Source: Dehalococcoidia bacterium (GTDB lineage: Bacteria; Chloroflexota; Dehalococcoidia; GIF9; UBA5629). From it: a DNA stretch of 7,175 nt. Under the pieces are notes generated by a model. That model saw only the letters and a program-made list of their open reading frames with translations, was not told where the DNA came from and did no database searches. The translations under genes and the position numbers were made by a program. The DNA lies in NCBI GenBank assembly GCA_003484395.1, contig DNCV01000055.1, positions 1 through 7,175 of the forward strand, given 5' to 3'. This document shows, in pieces, positions 5,066-7,175 of this stretch; positions within the stretch are counted from its first letter, which is position 1; each line of letters begins with the position of its first letter.

Positions 5066-5755
5066 CTAACTGTTGAGCTTCTCGTTTGCATTAGAAACAG
5101 CGCCCTCTGTTTTCTGCCGCTTCTTCAGGAAATATTCGTGCATGCGCTTTTTAACAAATGTCCCTACATATAACACGGTTAAGCCGGAGAGGAAAACCAG
5201 AATCATATATCCCGGCTCCAGTTTCACCGCCGTACCGAAAATCGCCCCGATTATGATGTAAGAACAATCCCAGATAAGCGCGGATATCAACACGCCGAGC
5301 GCCAGCACGCGAAGTTTTCTCTGAACGCTGAGCACCAGTGTAAGCGGTACCCTCAGCCAAAATAACCGCCCTGTAGCAACCGACAATGACGAAAGTAAAT
5401 TTATCTTGGCGAATGCCTTTGCCGCCGATTCGTTGCGAAGAGAGATCTTTTCGGTAAAGCGTCGAATTGCTTCGAGCAGTTTCTTCGATCCCAAACTGGA
5501 AAGCCAATAAAGGAAAAGCGCTCCCGCCTCCCTGCCTGCCACCGTCATCATAACTAATAATAGAAGATGAAAAGGGGAAAGGATACCACGAGTGAACTGG
5601 TATCCTACCAGCAGCCAGGTTGTCTCGAGCAAATAAGGAATTGCGAAAGCAAAAGCTTCGCCAATAAAGCAAATGAGAAATAGAATGATAGCTATCGTCG
5701 GATTAAATGTTCCGGTCAGATGTAAACCTTCAGTAAGAAATGCTTCAAAATCCAT
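5066..5755 (-). CDS. DedA/VTT-like integral membrane protein
   Basis: A 229-aa membrane protein with hydrophobic stretches at about 19-38, 44-56, 62-86, 131-145, 150-175 and 181-201, and a highly charged C-terminal tail (about 202-229). It matches the layout of the VTT/SNARE-associated (DedA) domain: an acidic re-entrant region with E33, P40 and E44, then GREAG (74-78) with YWLSSLG, and a TGRLFWLRVP segment (128-137) like the DedA 'aRFxPxxR' arm, followed by a Gly-rich helix. Some DedA proteins are known to flip undecaprenyl phosphate or other lipids. Divergence is considerable, so membership is likely but not certain. It starts 11 bases after the GT2-CE4 stop, with only a weak AGAG ribosome binding site, so it is probably co-transcribed and translationally coupled. 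Confidence 0.68.
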   Translation of the reverse strand: MDFEAFLTEGLHLTGTFNPTIAIILFLICFIGEAFAFAIPYLLETTWLLVGYQFTRGILSPFHLLLLVMMTVAGREAGALFLYWLSSLGSKKLLEAIRRFTEKISLRNESAAKAFAKINLLSSLSVATGRLFWLRVPLTLVLSVQRKLRVLALGVLISALIWDCSYIIIGAIFGTAVKLEPGYMILVFLSGLTVLYVGTFVKKRMHEYFLKKRQKTEGAVSNANEKLNS

Positions 5756-5766
5756 TGTAATAAACT

Positions 5767-7175
5767 CTAATTGTAGGCAGGTACACCAAACAGCTCGCTC
5801 ACAGTGACGAACCTGTAGCCCTGTTTTGTAAGCTCTTCGATAATTATCGGAAGCGCTTTAACCGTAAAGCTTTTGTTAGCGCGGGGACAATCATGCATTG
5901 TTCCGTAGCCGTCATGCATCAGGATAATCCCTCCAGGCCTGGCATTTGCCACCATATTTCGCGCCAACGTTTCCGGCGATCCCACACGCTGATCTTCAGT
6001 AGCAACGCTCCAGGTGATCTCCATCAGCCCGTTCTCCTGCAGACACTGCAATTCCCATGGCGATTTCTTACCGTGCGGCGGACGATAGAAATGAGGCGAG
6101 ACTCCGGCAACAGCTTTTATCGCTTCCTGTGTTTTGCAAATCTCAGAACAGGTGCCTGCGATGATCGCATGGTTTGCATTATGAGTAAATGAATGGTTGC
6201 CGATATTGTGACCTCCTGAAACCATCCGCTTCACCGTATCAGGATAGAGCATAACATTCATACCGACCAGGAAAAACGTCGCTTTAACCCCATAGCTATC
6301 CAGAATATCAAGGACATCAGTCGTGTACGGATCATTCGGACCATCATCGAAAGTCAATGCAATGTTCATCTCGCTCTCGCTGCCCTTATAATACACGTCT
6401 CCGAATACCTGTGAATTAGGCAGATAGTAGCCATGAGCTAAATAACCGAGAACGATGATAAGTGGAAGAAGCGACATTGTAATCCTGAATGCGCGTTTCG
6501 TTTCGAAATTTACCCGGAAAGTCTCTCGGAAAACGGGGAAAAAATAACGCAGGCTCGAAAATATGTTGAGAAGACACTCGCCAATGAGGCGGATAAATGA
6601 TTTCCCTTCAACCCTTCGCGGCGATGTCTGAACTTTTAGGGTACTATCAACAATTACCTTGCCGATTTTGCTTAATCTGGAGGATATGTTGTATTGATCC
6701 GGAGAATAGGCGGTAACATTATACCCGCCTATTTTGAGAAATGCCTCTCTACGAAAAGCAAAATTGGCTCCCGAAATCATCACCGGCCTTCGCATAATGA
6801 GCATCCCGAGGACATTGAGAACTGCCCTGATACCGTATTCGACCGGAGCCCACCATGGCTCCGGAGAAAGATAGATGAATCGCCCTCCGATAGCAACGGC
6901 TTCAGGATGGCTGTTGAACTGCTCTATCAACCGGCTTAACCAATTACCAGGATAGACTGTATCGGCATCCGCTTGAACAATGATATCCCCGCGAGCCGCG
7001 AAGGCGCCGGCTTGGCGCGCGGAAAAGGCTCCCTTGGACTCACAGCAAACAACCCGAGCGCCAAGTTCTCTTGATATAGAAGCAGTACGATCAGCGCTGC
7101 AATTATCGACGACAATAATCTCATACTCGCCTTTGTAATCCTGCCGCTGCAGCGAGGTCAGACATTGTCTAATAT
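5767..7175 (-). CDS. Fused family 2 glycosyltransferase - polysaccharide deacetylase (CE4/NodB), 5' end beyond the window
   Basis: The frame is open without stops from the right edge (first complete codon at 7173) to TAG at 5767-5769, giving 468 residues in view. A TTG at 6930 is an internal Leu codon, not the start. Residues 1-190 are a GT2 (GT-A fold) domain: VVDNCSADRT (21-30), ARQAGAFAARGDIIVQADAD (52-71) with the DAD metal motif at 69-71, SGANFAFRREAFLKIGGYN (134-152), and PDQY where the catalytic acid is expected. A hydrophobic segment at about 230-250 follows. Then comes a CE4 deacetylase: TFDDGP (274-279; D276 base, D277 metal), HSFTH (327-331), RPPHG (364-368) and ILMHD (417-421). 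The GT would transfer a sugar, probably to a lipid or glycan, and the CE4 domain would remove its N-acyl group outside the membrane. Only roughly 10-25 N-terminal residues appear to be missing. A VTT-type gene follows. Confidence 0.88.
   Translation of the reverse strand, partial: IRQCLTSLQRQDYKGEYEIIVVDNCSADRTASISRELGARVVCCESKGAFSARQAGAFAARGDIIVQADADTVYPGNWLSRLIEQFNSHPEAVAIGGRFIYLSPEPWWAPVEYGIRAVLNVLGMLIMRRPVMISGANFAFRREAFLKIGGYNVTAYSPDQYNISSRLSKIGKVIVDSTLKVQTSPRRVEGKSFIRLIGECLLNIFSSLRYFFPVFRETFRVNFETKRAFRITMSLLPLIIVLGYLAHGYYLPNSQVFGDVYYKGSESEMNIALTFDDGPNDPYTTDVLDILDSYGVKATFFLVGMNVMLYPDTVKRMVSGGHNIGNHSFTHNANHAIIAGTCSEICKTQEAIKAVAGVSPHFYRPPHGKKSPWELQCLQENGLMEITWSVATEDQRVGSPETLARNMVANARPGGIILMHDGYGTMHDCPRANKSFTVKALPIIIEELTKQGYRFVTVSELFGVPAYN

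Noticed and set aside
5893..6192. Rightward 99-codon ORF antisense to the CE4 domain
   Set aside because: The opposite strand carries all CE4 motifs; this product has no recognisable features.
6936..7124. Leftward ORF beginning MRLLSSIIAALIVLLLY, which looks like a membrane peptide
   Set aside because: It overlaps in another frame the GT2 domain, which is continuous from 7173 and carries recognisable GT-A motifs, so this is a shadow frame.

Overview
The window looks like part of the chromosome of an anaerobic bacterium of moderate G+C content. It combines the start of an arsenite methyltransferase gene, a cysteine-pair AbrB-type protein of the kind annotated as 'HgcAB-associated', a fungal/Bacteroidetes-type ketol-acid reductoisomerase, a Fur-family/ZnuACB metal operon with a lipoprotein binding protein, and a fused glycosyltransferase-deacetylase. 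This mix resembles Dehalococcoidia (Chloroflexota) or similar sediment anaerobes, but that assignment is an impression from protein flavour and not a demonstrated placement.

Left part (1-740): a leftward metal/metalloid module. A consensus-like promoter (416-444) reads leftward across a perfect 18-bp palindrome (391-408) into a 93-aa AbrB/SpoVT-fold protein with three Cys-Cys pairs. Twelve bases later comes arsM, of which only the first 26 codons are present. Behind this promoter lies a 57-codon leftward ORF of unknown function (464-637). Its start codon overlaps the -35 box of a perfect-consensus rightward promoter (631-660) that drives ilvC.

Middle (740-5015): ilvC (740-1840) stands alone, with no other branched-chain amino acid gene in view. 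A second strong promoter (1931-1959) and a Fur-type operator with 12-bp perfect arms (1961-1985) then precede a four-gene operon: a Fur-family regulator, znuA (lipoprotein substrate-binding protein), znuC (ATPase) and znuB (permease). A second near-consensus Fur-type box lies just upstream of znuA. The layout suggests a self-regulated high-affinity zinc (possibly Zn/Mn) uptake operon in which the metal-bound regulator represses both itself and the transporter.

Right part (5066-7175): two leftward genes converge on the znu operon. The upstream one, cut by the window edge, fuses a family 2 glycosyltransferase domain to a membrane segment and a family 4 (NodB-type) carbohydrate deacetylase. After 11 bases comes a DedA/VTT-like membrane protein. 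Together they suggest making, N-deacetylating and possibly translocating a lipid-linked or cell-surface amino-sugar glycan.

No tRNA, rRNA, CRISPR array, insertion sequence or clear mobile element was seen. The most interesting points are the Cys-pair AbrB/arsM unit with its palindromic operator, the double Fur-box layout of the znu operon, and the GT2-CE4 fusion paired with a VTT protein.
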